Positions 34,822-43,922 of a stretch of 64,000 nt of DNA are shown here, one piece after another. Origin of the DNA: Nitrospira sp. SG-bin1. GTDB taxonomy: Bacteria; Nitrospirota; Nitrospiria; Nitrospirales; Nitrospiraceae. The notes beneath the pieces were generated by a model. That model worked only from the letters and a program-made list of their open reading frames with translations, searched no databases and was not told where the DNA came from. The position numbers and the translations under genes are program-made. The stretch lies in NCBI GenBank assembly GCA_002083365.1, contig LVWS01000002.1, positions 1 through 64,000 on the forward strand, given 5' to 3'. How positions within the stretch are numbered: the stretch's first letter is position 1; the number at the start of each line of letters is the position of its first letter.

Positions 34822-35169
34822 CCGAAAGAGAAACGCGCCATACATACCGGCGATCGCAATCGTGACGAGCTCAATGGTCAGGAGCATGCGGCTCACGACG
34901 GCATCCGGCGCGGGAGGCGACAGGATAAAATACATGCCGAGAAACTCCGGCGTCTGAGTCGGTGAAGTTTCCCATGGAGGGAACAGGACGGCGAGGATCA
35001 GAACGACGACCATCCCATAGAGCACGGAGATGTTGAGCTGCTCCGGGACCGAGTCAGTGGGGCGAGCGGCGAAGGAGCCGTCCGTGTTCCCACCAAGCCG
35101 TCGACCACATTGAATACAGAACCGGTTGATCTCCGGTTGCGACCGATTGCAGGCAACGCAGGATTGCAT
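34813..35169 (-). CDS. Small zinc-ribbon membrane protein
   Basis: A 118-residue protein starting MQSCVACNRSQPEINRFCIQCGRRLGG, a four-Cys zinc ribbon (CxxC ... CxxC), followed by a linker and two membrane helices (about residues 48-66 and 92-112) ending in a basic FLFRKK. This zinc-ribbon-plus-membrane layout is common and of unknown function. It is convergent with the arginine module. Confidence 0.6.
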   Translation of the reverse strand: MQSCVACNRSQPEINRFCIQCGRRLGGNTDGSFAARPTDSVPEQLNISVLYGMVVVLILAVLFPPWETSPTQTPEFLGMYFILSPPAPDAVVSRMLLTIELVTIAIAGMYGAFLFRKK

Positions 35170-35259
35170 GACGAAGCCCAGAAGAGATCACCGCATAGAG
35201 AAAGATTACAGCAAAGGAACCGGTTTTCCCAGTGGTATTCGCGTATCGAGGATCACAGA

Positions 35260-35991
35260 TCAGAAGTGATATCCAACACCGAAAGAAACAAGATGCATTG
35301 TGTAGGTTGTGTCTAGCCCATAGGGAAAGGGAAAGAGGTTTTGATTTTCGTCGAATTTGAAGTGTGCATAATTAAATTTCCATTCTACGAATGCTGTTAG
35401 ATGTTTGGTGACATAGTATTGAATGCCGGCCTTTGCATTCAACCCAAGTCTCACATTGTCTGAAGTTGATTCCGGTGAATCCGGTGTCAGACCTTCTCCC
35501 TTGATTCGTGCAAAGAAAATTCCCGGTCCCACTCCGACATAGGGCTGCAACCGAGTTTTGTGGTAACGAAGCATGAGATTAAATGGAGCCAAAGTTACCA
35601 CCCGGAAATTCGCCCCTTGGAACGTTCCGCTTGCTATAAACCCGGGGACTGCGGGATTCTGGAAGGTATGAACTTGCTGGTCAATGTGGGGAGTTGCATG
35701 GAACACTTCCGCCTCTAGGCCAACCCAGCGGGCAGAATTAAAGTAGTGCCCTACTTTACCGCCAAACATAAAAGAGGTTGATAATTCAAACTCGCCGTGT
35801 ATCGTACCGGGAAGAAGAAATTCGGAAAAGATTTCGCCGCCCGAGAGACCTCCGAAAGGCAATGAGGCTCCGAATTGCCCGGCTATGTAGGTTTCTCCAC
35901 GGGCGCTCGGAGTAGCGAGCAATAAAGACCCCATCAAGAGTGTGGTTGCGAAGATTCCAGAGCAAAGCAAAGTAGTGCGCGACTGTTCCAT
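35260..35991 (-). CDS. Outer-membrane beta-barrel protein
   Basis: A 243-residue exported protein with a signal peptide (about residues 1-32, ending ARG), then alternating hydrophobic strands (YIAGQFGASLPFG, FMFGGKVGHYF, LQPYVGVGPGIFFARI, LGLNAKAGIQYYV, LTAFVEWKFNYAHF) and a terminal Phe in SFGVGYHF, as expected for an OmpA/OmpW-like eight-stranded barrel. It is somewhat AT-richer than its neighbours. Function unknown. Confidence 0.75.
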   Translation of the reverse strand: MEQSRTTLLCSGIFATTLLMGSLLLATPSARGETYIAGQFGASLPFGGLSGGEIFSEFLLPGTIHGEFELSTSFMFGGKVGHYFNSARWVGLEAEVFHATPHIDQQVHTFQNPAVPGFIASGTFQGANFRVVTLAPFNLMLRYHKTRLQPYVGVGPGIFFARIKGEGLTPDSPESTSDNVRLGLNAKAGIQYYVTKHLTAFVEWKFNYAHFKFDENQNLFPFPYGLDTTYTMHLVSFGVGYHF

Positions 35992-36160
35992 CTGAAACCT
36001 CTGAATTACTTTTTCTATCCTATGACTTGTCGCGGTGAGGGCGAAGTCATTTCTGAAATCTGACGAAGGGAGAGAAGTTAGCTGCCCATTCAGGCAGCCA
36101 GCTCATCCTCCGTGAAGAGCTCGGGGACTTAGAAACTCAGACGGATGGTTCCTCGGTTCG

Positions 36161-36190
36161 TTGACAGGTTCTTCGGAGCCTTCCTATAAT
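36161..36190 (+). promoter_or_regulatory. Full-consensus sigma70-type promoter of gpsA
   Basis: TTGACA at 36161-36166 and TATAAT at 36185-36190, both perfect, with an 18-base spacer. The transcript would start near 36197, about 43 bases before the gpsA ATG. Confidence 0.85.
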
Positions 36191-36239
36191 CCGCGTCCGA
36201 ACGGAGCAGTGGTGATTTTGCCATGAGGCTGGATTGCGT

Positions 36240-37262
36240 ATGCCGACCACGATTCACAAGATCGGTGTTATTGGGGCTGGAGCCTGGGGCACAGCCCTGG
36301 CCAAGCATTTGGCCGAGAAGGGTCTGGAGGTTCGGCTCTGGGCCTATGAACAGGATGTCGTCGACGCCATCAACTTTTCACACGAGAACACGGTCTTTCT
36401 CCGAGACGTCCCTCTTCCTCGGAGTCTGACGGCGACCTCTTCGCTTCGTGAGGCCATAACGAGCCGCGACGGGGTCTTGTTTGCGGTTCCTTCTCATCTC
36501 ACCCGATCCCTCTTGCAACAATTGGCCCCCTGTCTCTCTGATTCCCTTCCAATCGTGTGTGCGACCAAGGGCATTGAGGAGAACACGGCCAAACTGATGA
36601 CCCAAGTCATGGAGGATGAGTTGCCGCCGTCCATGCACCGTTTCCTCATGGTACTCTCCGGACCAAGTTTCGCGTCAGAACTCGGCGTCGGAAAACCCAC
36701 GGCCGTCTGTTTGGCCGGCAGTGATGCGCAATTAGTACGGCGATTTCAAAGTGTATTGATGACACCTGTCTTTCGAGTATACGCCGATACGGACGTCATC
36801 GGCGTCCAACTTGGCGGTGCCCTCAAGAATGTCATGGCCCTGGCCGCCGGTGTGATCGATGGGCTGGACCTCGGACTCAATGCCCGTGCCGCGCTTATTA
36901 CCCGTGGCTTGGCGGAAATCATCCGGCTCGGCATGGCCATGGGAGCTGATTCCCGCACATTCTATGGCCTTTCCGGCGTCGGCGATCTGGTACTGACCTG
37001 TACGGGCACGCTCAGCCGAAACCATTCGGTCGGCGTGCGGCTCGGCAAGGGAGAAAAGCTGGAGGCGATTTTGGCCGGAATGCAGGCCGTTGCGGAAGGC
37101 GTTCGGACGGCACGTGCGGCACTCACGTTGGCCCGCCGCTATGGGGTCGATATGCCCATTACTCAGGAGATCAATGCCGTGTTGTATGACAATAAATCCT
37201 GTTCGAAGGCCGTCTGTGATTTGATGGAACGGGATGCAAAACCGGAAAAGGAATGGACATGA
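36240..37262 (+). CDS. gpsA: Glycerol-3-phosphate dehydrogenase [NAD(P)+]
   Basis: It reduces dihydroxyacetone phosphate to sn-glycerol 3-phosphate for phospholipid synthesis. 340 residues, normal length. NAD-binding GAGAWGTALAKHL, then LSGPSFASEL, the catalytic Lys in GGALKNVMALAAG, and GLSGVGDLVLTCTG with SRNHSVG are all present. A TTG at 36234 is in frame, but the ATG at 36240 is preferred. It is expressed from a perfect consensus promoter and runs into larB with an ATGA overlap. Confidence 0.94.
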   Translation: MPTTIHKIGVIGAGAWGTALAKHLAEKGLEVRLWAYEQDVVDAINFSHENTVFLRDVPLPRSLTATSSLREAITSRDGVLFAVPSHLTRSLLQQLAPCLSDSLPIVCATKGIEENTAKLMTQVMEDELPPSMHRFLMVLSGPSFASELGVGKPTAVCLAGSDAQLVRRFQSVLMTPVFRVYADTDVIGVQLGGALKNVMALAAGVIDGLDLGLNARAALITRGLAEIIRLGMAMGADSRTFYGLSGVGDLVLTCTGTLSRNHSVGVRLGKGEKLEAILAGMQAVAEGVRTARAALTLARRYGVDMPITQEINAVLYDNKSCSKAVCDLMERDAKPEKEWT

Positions 37263-38014
37263 ATCCGGAAGGACTTGAACGATTGTTGCGGCAGGTCCGT
37301 CAAGGACAGGTGACGGTGGAACAGGCGCTTCAGCGCTTGCGGTCGCTGCCGTTTGAAGATCTCGGCTTCGCCTCCCTCGACCATCATCGGTCGTTGCGAC
37401 AAGGGTTCCCCGAAGTGGTGCTGTGTGAAGGCAAAACGACGGCGCAGATCATCGCCATCGCCCGAGCGCTCATCAAAAAAGACGGCCCGTTTCTCGCCAC
37501 TCGCGCCGACCCATCCGTCGCTCGTGCTATTCGTCGCTTGGATCGGCGAGCACAGTACTATCCCGATGCGCGCATTGTCGCCATTCGTCCCCTCCGGCAA
37601 AAACGGCATGGGCATATCCTCGTCGTGACCGCGGGAACGGCGGACGTGCCCGTGGCCGAGGAAGCCCGAGTGACCGCGGACGTGATGGGGAGCCGCGTCG
37701 AGCGGCTGTACGACGTCGGGGTCGCGGGAATCCATCGGTTGCTTGGAAAGAAAGAGCGACTGTTTGATGCGCAGGTCGTGATCGTCGCGGCCGGCATGGA
37801 CGGTGTCTTGCCGAGTGTCGTGGGTGGTTTGGTCCATTGCCCGGTGATTGCCGTTCCCACCAGCCGCGGCTATGGGGCGAGTTTCGGAGGAGTCGCCGCG
37901 TTGCTGACGATGCTCAATTCTTGCGCATCGGGGGTGGGAGTGATGAACATCGACAACGGCTTCGGCGCGGCCTGCCTCGCGCATCGGATCAACATGCTGG
38001 GGGTGAAGAGCTAG
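37259..38014 (+). CDS. larB: Nickel-pincer cofactor biosynthesis protein LarB
   Basis: LarB carboxylates and hydrolyses nicotinic acid adenine dinucleotide as the first step of nickel-pincer nucleotide synthesis. 251 residues. The C-terminal PurE-like domain carries VVTAGTADVPVAEEA, GMDGVLPSVVGGLV and PTSRGYGASFGGVAALL, and the N-terminal SLPFEDLGFASLDHHRS is family-typical. AAGGA at 37248-37252 fits the ATG at 37259, which forms an ATGA overlap with gpsA, better than the ATG at 37253. larC follows 740 bases later, after a gene on the other strand. Confidence 0.9.
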   Translation: MNPEGLERLLRQVRQGQVTVEQALQRLRSLPFEDLGFASLDHHRSLRQGFPEVVLCEGKTTAQIIAIARALIKKDGPFLATRADPSVARAIRRLDRRAQYYPDARIVAIRPLRQKRHGHILVVTAGTADVPVAEEARVTADVMGSRVERLYDVGVAGIHRLLGKKERLFDAQVVIVAAGMDGVLPSVVGGLVHCPVIAVPTSRGYGASFGGVAALLTMLNSCASGVGVMNIDNGFGAACLAHRINMLGVKS

Positions 38015-38036
38015 GCGTGGAAAAACACATGGGACT

Positions 38037-38588
38037 CTATCTCACTTCGAGTGTGCCCCGCTTCGGCCAGGCCACCATGACGGTGCGTAATCCCTTTTCT
38101 CCATTGGCCAATAATTTGGTCCTCACCTCATAGGTATAGGTACCCACTCCGGCCTGTTGCTTGCGGTGATCTTGACCGTCCCATGCCAGCTCGATGGACG
38201 CCTTTGACCGTCCCGTTTCACGGTCATCCGTGGAGAGAGCGTGGACCGGTTGCCGGTACGTGAGAAAGCGAAGCGAGGTCTTCGAAGGAGAACTAATGAG
38301 CGAGGTGACTTCCAGAACGACGTCCCTATCGATTTCTCTTGGAAGCTGTACCGTCACGGAAAACTGCAACGGTCCGTTTCCTAACGTATAGGGGATCGGC
38401 GCGATATGGAGATTGACGATCTTGAGCTCCGGTTCCGGTCTGGGCACTCGAGGCGGCTTCACCTTCGAGTGGCTGTCAGCGGGTAAGACGACGCTCAAGA
38501 AAACCCAGCCGGCCATGAACACGAGGAGGAGTTTTTCGCGATCGCGACGGTTGAACGTCTTCATAGAAAACATCGGACCCGCTTTCAT
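38037..38588 (-). CDS. Exported protein of unknown function
   Basis: A 183-residue protein with an N-terminal hydrophobic segment (about residues 19-36, KLLLVFMAGWVFLSVVLP) that is probably a signal peptide or anchor, a proline-rich linker (KPPRVPRPEPE) and an Ig-like beta-rich domain with alternating strands (LQFSVTVQLP, DVVLEVTSLI, GVGTYTYEVRTKLL). It is inserted on the minus strand between larB and larC. No family is recognised. The start may be one of three close ATGs. Confidence 0.6.
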   Translation of the reverse strand: MKAGPMFSMKTFNRRDREKLLLVFMAGWVFLSVVLPADSHSKVKPPRVPRPEPELKIVNLHIAPIPYTLGNGPLQFSVTVQLPREIDRDVVLEVTSLISSPSKTSLRFLTYRQPVHALSTDDRETGRSKASIELAWDGQDHRKQQAGVGTYTYEVRTKLLANGEKGLRTVMVAWPKRGTLEVR

Positions 38589-38750
38589 GTAAGGGTGGCT
38601 CGTTCACCACGAGGCACGATTGCAATCTCACGGCGATGTTAGGGGGATAACATAGGCTCCCCGGGCTGTCAACGAAGCGTCGACAATGAAGCAGCGATTG
38701 CCGTTCGCCGGCGCCTCCGGTAAGATGACCGGTCATTTTGCGCATGAAGA

Positions 38751-39977
38751 GTGAGGACTTCGGTGGGTCGGCATTTACACTTTGATTGTTTCTCCGGTGT
38801 CAGTGGAGACATGGTCCTAGGGGCACTGGTGAGCGCCGGGCTCTCATGGACGGACTTGGTGAACGGCCTCAAACGCCTACCGCTCGACGGGTACCGGCTA
38901 CGAAAGCGTGAGGTGCAGCGAGGCGCGCTTCCGGCGGTCAAGGTCGATGTGGTCGTTCAGCAGGGGTTTCAACGACCGCTGGCCCTTTCTCGCATCCGAA
39001 AGCTCTTGGCCGATAGCACGTTGCCTGGTCCGGTCAAGGAACGTAGTCGATCGGTGTTCGATCGACTGGCTGAGGCCGAGAGCCTTGCCCATCGAGTCGA
39101 CCTGAAGGACGTGCATTTTCACGAAGTAGGGGTTGTGGATTCGTTTATCGATGTCGTCGGAGGCGTGCTGGGCTGTCATCTCTTGAACGCCACTCGCATC
39201 ACATCGTCCCCCATCAATGTCGGGGCGGGGTCCATTCACACCTCACACGGACTTTTGCCTGTTCCCGGGCCGGCGGTGGCGGCGCTCGCGAAAGGGATCC
39301 CCATCTTTGCCGCCGGCCCCCGTTGCGAGCTCGCGACTCCCACCGGGGTTGCGCTCCTGCGGACATTGGCATCGGAGTTCGGGCCTATGCCGACGATGAA
39401 AAGCATGGCCGTCGGCTACGGTGCCGGTGACCGCGATCCGGACGGATGGCCCAATGCCCTTCGCGTATTTCTGCAGAATGCGTCTGCGTCTCCCACGCGA
39501 CAAACCGAACGCATGATGCAGATTGAAACGAATCTCGATGACCTTATCCCACAGGCCTACGAACACGTGATGGAACGACTCTTTGCCGTCGGTGCCGTCG
39601 ATGTCACACTGACCCCCGTGGTGATGAAGAAAAGTCGGCCTGGAGTCGTCGTGACCTGCCTTGCGATGCCGCCCCAAACGGAGGCCGTGCTTGAAATTCT
39701 GTTCCAAGAGACCTCAACCCTCGGGATACGGGTTCAAGAGGTGACCCGCCGGGTGCTTCCCCGGCGGTTTGTCCCCGTGACGACCAAAGGAGGAATGATT
39801 CGTATGAAGGTCGCCGACGTCGGTGCCGGTTGGGAAAAGGCAGCACCGGAGTATGCGGACTGTAAGACGGTCGCCCAGCGGACCGGTCGTCCCTTGAAGA
39901 CGATTATGGAAGAGGCCCTGCTCGTCTATCGGCAAGGGCGTACGAGACGAACCGCGAATACGCGGGGCCGGGCATGA
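38751..39977 (+). CDS. larC: Nickel insertion protein LarC
   Basis: LarC is the CTP-dependent nickel inserter that completes the nickel-pincer cofactor. 408 residues, one continuous frame (in some lactobacilli it is split by programmed frameshift; here it is not). Visible are HLHFDCFSGVSGDMVLGAL at the start, HFHEVGVVDSFIDVVG, HGLLPVPGPA, ELATPTGVALL and the C-terminal ETNLDDLIPQAYEHVMERLF. The start is a GTG (38751, or 38763). The stop is joined by ATGA to the antiporter gene. LarE and a LarA racemase are not in the window. Confidence 0.9.
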   Translation: MRTSVGRHLHFDCFSGVSGDMVLGALVSAGLSWTDLVNGLKRLPLDGYRLRKREVQRGALPAVKVDVVVQQGFQRPLALSRIRKLLADSTLPGPVKERSRSVFDRLAEAESLAHRVDLKDVHFHEVGVVDSFIDVVGGVLGCHLLNATRITSSPINVGAGSIHTSHGLLPVPGPAVAALAKGIPIFAAGPRCELATPTGVALLRTLASEFGPMPTMKSMAVGYGAGDRDPDGWPNALRVFLQNASASPTRQTERMMQIETNLDDLIPQAYEHVMERLFAVGAVDVTLTPVVMKKSRPGVVVTCLAMPPQTEAVLEILFQETSTLGIRVQEVTRRVLPRRFVPVTTKGGMIRMKVADVGAGWEKAAPEYADCKTVAQRTGRPLKTIMEEALLVYRQGRTRRTANTRGRA

Positions 39978-40975
39978 CCGTTCTGTACTACGTGCTTCTC
40001 TTTATCCTCTCGGTCGTGGTCACACTCGGTGGCTGCGCCCTCTTTACCAATGCCATTGAGTGGCTCGGCAAACGCCTGGGGATTTCCGAGGGGGCCGTGG
40101 GCAGCGTGTTTGCCGCCATCGGCACGACCTTGCCTGAAACATCAATCCCGATCATCGCCATTTTTTTCGGCGAAAGCCGGGAGGAGGTTGAGGTGGGGTT
40201 AGGCGCGATCTTGGGCGCGCCGTTCATGCTCAGCACGCTGGTGCTGCCCATGTTGGCCATGCTCTTGTTGATCTATGCGCGGGCCGGCAAACGGACCGGG
40301 CGGTTTCACCTCAACTATCGTGAAGTGCTGACCGATCTCACGTTTTTCATGTTCGGATATTTCATCGCGTTGGGTTGCGCCTTCGTGCCCTCCAGACTCA
40401 TTCATCTCATCGCGGCCGTCGTATTGATCTGCTTGTACATTTACTACATGAAGCTCAAATTCACACCGGCAGGCGGAGAGGAAGGCGGTGAACTGGAGCC
40501 GCTCATTTTTGACAAGACTGCTGCGATACCGTCGTATGCGATGATCGGATTTCAATCTTTCCTGGGTCTGGGCGGATTGATAGTGGGTGCCCATTTGTTT
40601 GTCACGGCCGCGGAATCGATGGCCGGCCTGTTCGCCATGTCGCCGTTGATTTTGGCACTGCTCATCGCGCCGCTTGCCACCGAGCTGCCCGAGATGTCCA
40701 ACAGCTTTCTCTGGCTCTATCGTAAGAAAGACCGACTCGCCGTGGCCAATGTCACAGGGGCCATGGTGTTTCAAGGCACTTTTCCCGTTGCGCTGGGATT
40801 GATCGGAACCGCTTGGTCCATCGCACCATCGGCATTGACGACCATGATTCTAGCCGTGCAGGCGGTAGGGCTCTGCCTTTTGCAGATTCTCATCGGAGGT
40901 CACTGGCGGCCGTGGCTGCTCGCCGCCGGAGCTTTGTTCTATATCGGCTATACGGTGCATCTCTATGTCAACTGA
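39974..40975 (+). CDS. Sodium/calcium exchanger (CaCA family) protein
   Basis: A 333-residue inner-membrane antiporter with about ten hydrophobic segments in two related halves. The alpha-repeats show the signature GSVFAAIGTTLPETSIPI (first half) and LALLIAPLATELPEMSNSF (second half). The soluble loop between them is short. It probably exchanges Ca2+ or a similar cation for H+ or Na+. The ATG at 39974 overlaps the stop of larC, and the 3' end overlaps pdxA by 11 bases. Confidence 0.87.
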   Translation: MTVLYYVLLFILSVVVTLGGCALFTNAIEWLGKRLGISEGAVGSVFAAIGTTLPETSIPIIAIFFGESREEVEVGLGAILGAPFMLSTLVLPMLAMLLLIYARAGKRTGRFHLNYREVLTDLTFFMFGYFIALGCAFVPSRLIHLIAAVVLICLYIYYMKLKFTPAGGEEGGELEPLIFDKTAAIPSYAMIGFQSFLGLGGLIVGAHLFVTAAESMAGLFAMSPLILALLIAPLATELPEMSNSFLWLYRKKDRLAVANVTGAMVFQGTFPVALGLIGTAWSIAPSALTTMILAVQAVGLCLLQILIGGHWRPWLLAAGALFYIGYTVHLYVN

Positions 40976-42047
40976 AGCACGACCACCTCGCGCGCGCTCC
41001 TCATCCCTCCGACTTCCCTTGTTGGGTCTCACAATGGGAGACCCGGCCGGCATCGGGCCGGAGGTCATCGCCAAGGCTCTTTCAAGCCCTAGTCTCCACA
41101 AGGTGTGTCGACCGATCGTCATCGGATCACTTCCCGTCATGGCGCGAACGATCAAGGCGCTGAAGCTCAACCTGAACGTCCTGCGAGTTCATGGTCATGA
41201 AACGATGCCGACACCTAGGGCGACAGTACCGGTGCTGGACCCGCTGGAGACACCGCTGCGAACGTTCAAGCCCGGGCTTGCCGCGGCGGAGACCGGCGCC
41301 GCTTCGGTCGCCTTTATCAAAAAGGCCGTCGAACTGGCTCAGATCGGCTGTATCCAAGGCATGGTGACGGCACCCATCAACAAAGAAGCCATCAACATGG
41401 CCGGCTGCCGGTACCCGGGCCATACCGAGTTGTTGGCCGACCTCACGCAAGCCGACGAGTCAGGTATGATGATCGTGGGCGGACCGTTACGGATCATGTT
41501 CGTCACGACACATGTCGCGATCAGAGATCTCTCGTCGCTGCTCACTCAAGCGAAGGTCGAAAGGGGGATTCGCTTGGCACACCTGGCACTCACGACGTTG
41601 TTCGGGATGGTTAAACCCAAAATCGGCGTGGCGGCCTTGAACCCACATGCCGGGGAGCATGGATTGTTCGGGGATGAAGAGACCCGTGTGATTCTGCCGG
41701 CGGCGCGTGCCGCCCAAAAGCGGGGCATCCTGGCGAGCGATCCCTTGCCTGCCGATACCCTATTCGGGAAGGCGGCGAACGGACAGTACGACGGCGTCGT
41801 CGCCCTCTATCATGATCAAGGGTTGATTCCCCTGAAACTCGTGGCATTCGGCACGTGCGTCAATCTCACCGTGGGCTTGCCCATCATTCGCACTTCGGTG
41901 GATCATGGAACCGCGTTCGATATCGTCGGCAAGGGCGTCGCCGACCCCGGAAGCCTGATTGAGGCCGTCAAGCTGGCCGCCAAGATCGCCCAAACGAAGA
42001 TGACGCCATCTCGTGCCAAAAAAGGACGGGCCGGACATGTCGCCTGA
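40965..42047 (+). CDS. pdxA: 4-hydroxythreonine-4-phosphate dehydrogenase
   Basis: It oxidises 4-phosphohydroxy-L-threonine in the DXP-dependent route to pyridoxal phosphate. 360 residues. GDPAGIGPEV, the metal-binding His in YPGHTELLA, NPHAGEHGLFG and the late ALYHDQGLIPLK with HGTAFDIVGKG are all present. The first 20 residues are a variable extension; the family core starts at PLLGLTMGDPAG. It overlaps the antiporter gene by 11 bases. Confidence 0.94.
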   Translation: MSTEARPPRARSSSLRLPLLGLTMGDPAGIGPEVIAKALSSPSLHKVCRPIVIGSLPVMARTIKALKLNLNVLRVHGHETMPTPRATVPVLDPLETPLRTFKPGLAAAETGAASVAFIKKAVELAQIGCIQGMVTAPINKEAINMAGCRYPGHTELLADLTQADESGMMIVGGPLRIMFVTTHVAIRDLSSLLTQAKVERGIRLAHLALTTLFGMVKPKIGVAALNPHAGEHGLFGDEETRVILPAARAAQKRGILASDPLPADTLFGKAANGQYDGVVALYHDQGLIPLKLVAFGTCVNLTVGLPIIRTSVDHGTAFDIVGKGVADPGSLIEAVKLAAKIAQTKMTPSRAKKGRAGHVA

Positions 42048-42354
42048 CGCGTCGAAAAGTCTTACCGTGGTTCGGCAGCAGCTGGATGAACTGGATGCCA
42101 TTGCTCAACAGACTCTTCAAGATCTGAACACCGTCGCCGGGACGGAACGAATAGTCAAATGGAAAGCCCGCACGGTCGCGCTGATTACCGATGCCGTCGG
42201 CCCTCTGGAAGGACAGGTGTTCGCTCGCATCCAACCGGGACCGTCGTTCACCAACGACCTGGTCGAAGAGTTTACAGACCTCGTGGAATGTTATCGCTCG
42301 CCACTGAAGATATTAGCCGGGCACCTGGCCCAGCCGCCCTCGACCGGGAGTTGA
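42037..42354 (+). CDS. Small helical protein between pdxA and ksgA
   Basis: A 105-residue, probably all-helical cytoplasmic protein (SLTVVRQQLDELDAIAQQTLQDL, ERIVKWKARTVALITDAV, TNDLVEEFTDLVECYRSPLKIL). I do not recognise the family. The ATG at 42037 overlaps the end of pdxA and has AAAAGGAC ahead; an upstream ATG at 42013 is possible. ksgA starts right behind it, so it is co-expressed with housekeeping genes. Confidence 0.6.
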   Translation: MSPDASKSLTVVRQQLDELDAIAQQTLQDLNTVAGTERIVKWKARTVALITDAVGPLEGQVFARIQPGPSFTNDLVEEFTDLVECYRSPLKILAGHLAQPPSTGS

Positions 42355-42356
42355 GG

Positions 42357-43163
42357 GTGGAGTCCTCTTTCCCTCCTGCAGCGATCAAACGTCTCGGACA
42401 GAATTTTCTCATCGACCCGAACATTGTCCGCAAGATCGTCGCACTGGCCGAACTTACGCCGGCCGATGCCGTGTTGGAGATCGGGCCCGGGCGTGGCATC
42501 CTCACGGAAGCGCTGTGCCGCGCGGCCGGCCAGGTAACGGCAATCGAAATCGATCCACGACTCCACACCTACCTGGCCGAACGACAGCTCCAGTTTTTGA
42601 ATCTCACGCTCGTCCTCGGTGATGCAATGACCTATCCGATCGAACAGCTTCCGATCGGCACCATCGTCGTCGCCAATCTTCCATATTATTTATCCACTCC
42701 CCTACTCTTCCGGCTTCTCAATCAGCGCGACCGCTTCCCCCGCATGGTGCTCATGCTGCAAAACGAAGTCGCCGACCGATTGGTTGCCAAACCCGGCAGC
42801 TCCGACTACGGAGTGCTTTCCGTCATGGCGCAGTATGGGGCGGAGATCACGAAAGCGTTCCAAGTCTCTGCGCAGTGTTTCAGACCGAGACCGGAAGTTG
42901 GTTCTGCCGTGGTTCTTTTAAAAACCAAGCATCAGAGAGCGCTGAACCGCGAGGATGAGCCAAAGTTTGCCGCACTCGTAAAAGCCGCCTTTGCGCACCG
43001 CCGAAAGACGCTGGTCAATTCACTGAAGGATCAAGGATGCGATCAGAAGCTATTGGCAGAAGCGTTGGACACATTGGCTCTCTCTCCTTCCGTCCGCGCG
43101 GAAACTCTTTCTCTCGAGCAGTTTGCCGAACTGGCCCGCCGCATGTGCCCACGGATTTCTTAA
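42357..43163 (+). CDS. ksgA: 16S rRNA (adenine1518/1519-N6)-dimethyltransferase
   Basis: KsgA dimethylates two adenosines of helix 45 in 16S rRNA and checks late 30S assembly. 268 residues. RLGQNFLIDPNIVRKIV, motif I VLEIGPGRGILTEAL, the catalytic NLPYYLSTPLL and the C-terminal FAHRRKTLVNSL are all present. The frame is open back to 42159 but only inside the previous gene; the GTG at 42357 with GGGAG six bases ahead gives the normal N-terminus. Confidence 0.94.
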   Translation: MESSFPPAAIKRLGQNFLIDPNIVRKIVALAELTPADAVLEIGPGRGILTEALCRAAGQVTAIEIDPRLHTYLAERQLQFLNLTLVLGDAMTYPIEQLPIGTIVVANLPYYLSTPLLFRLLNQRDRFPRMVLMLQNEVADRLVAKPGSSDYGVLSVMAQYGAEITKAFQVSAQCFRPRPEVGSAVVLLKTKHQRALNREDEPKFAALVKAAFAHRRKTLVNSLKDQGCDQKLLAEALDTLALSPSVRAETLSLEQFAELARRMCPRIS

Positions 43164-43289
43164 ACATCAGCCATGGGAGACTACGGATATGATCAGCCGC
43201 GCGCAGTCTGGATCCGAGGCGACCCAGCGCCTTGTGCGCCATACGAGATGCTGACGATCAGAAATCCGTCGTTGCGAAGACTGGAGGCC

Positions 43290-43922
43290 CTATATCGGTC
43301 GCATGTGGATTTTGAACACGACGCGTCGGCTCTTATCGCGGTCCGTATATCCGGCGTCATTGCGTAAGAGGTTCTGTTTTCCTCGTCCGTTCGCAGTGGC
43401 TTTCTGCAGGAAGCACTCATAGGCCCATGGCAGCTTCTCGCGAATTACTTCCAAGCTTTTCGCCAGAACGGCAAAAGAACGTTCCTGACTGAGTCGCAAG
43501 TTGCGGATATCGTCACCCAGGTCATCGGTGTACCCTTCGATGACAAAGGCCTCTACTTCCTGCTCACTTGTTCCGCAGGCAAGTGAGGCATAGTGAGGCA
43601 TGGCCTCGGACAGGAAGGTTTCGGCGGCTGGCAGCAACGTGCTCTTTCCGAACTCGAAGGTGATCGCCGCATCCGGCACCACGATCGTGCGGACGTTCGG
43701 CTTCTTGAATTCCGGTGCTGGCGGACGTGGATCGGAACTCGCCGTTACGTTTATCGGCGTGGCGCGGCTCTTGGCTGGATCGACATTTCCATTTTCAACA
43801 CGAGTCACATACGTCACGAACAATAGGATAAAGATGACGGCGAGGGAGGTCATAAGATCCGCAACCCCACTCGTGACGACGGCTGAGCTGTCACGAATAT
43901 CTTCAGAGGAGTCCGACTTCAT
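43290..43922 (-). CDS. MotB/ZorB-like stator subunit with OmpA-type domain
   Basis: A 210-residue protein with a single N-terminal membrane helix (about residues 20-40) preceded by ADLMTS. Asp22 lies in the position of the proton-channel aspartate of MotB and ZorB (ADFMT-type motif). The C-terminal part has an OmpA-like peptidoglycan-binding domain (IEGYTDD and NLRLSQERSFAVL). It resembles ZorB of the Zorya anti-phage systems more than flagellar MotB. Its ATG overlaps the stop of the MotA/ZorA-like gene by four bases. No ZorC, ZorD, ZorE or other effector gene is next to it. Confidence 0.7.
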   Translation of the reverse strand: MKSDSSEDIRDSSAVVTSGVADLMTSLAVIFILLFVTYVTRVENGNVDPAKSRATPINVTASSDPRPPAPEFKKPNVRTIVVPDAAITFEFGKSTLLPAAETFLSEAMPHYASLACGTSEQEVEAFVIEGYTDDLGDDIRNLRLSQERSFAVLAKSLEVIREKLPWAYECFLQKATANGRGKQNLLRNDAGYTDRDKSRRVVFKIHMRPI

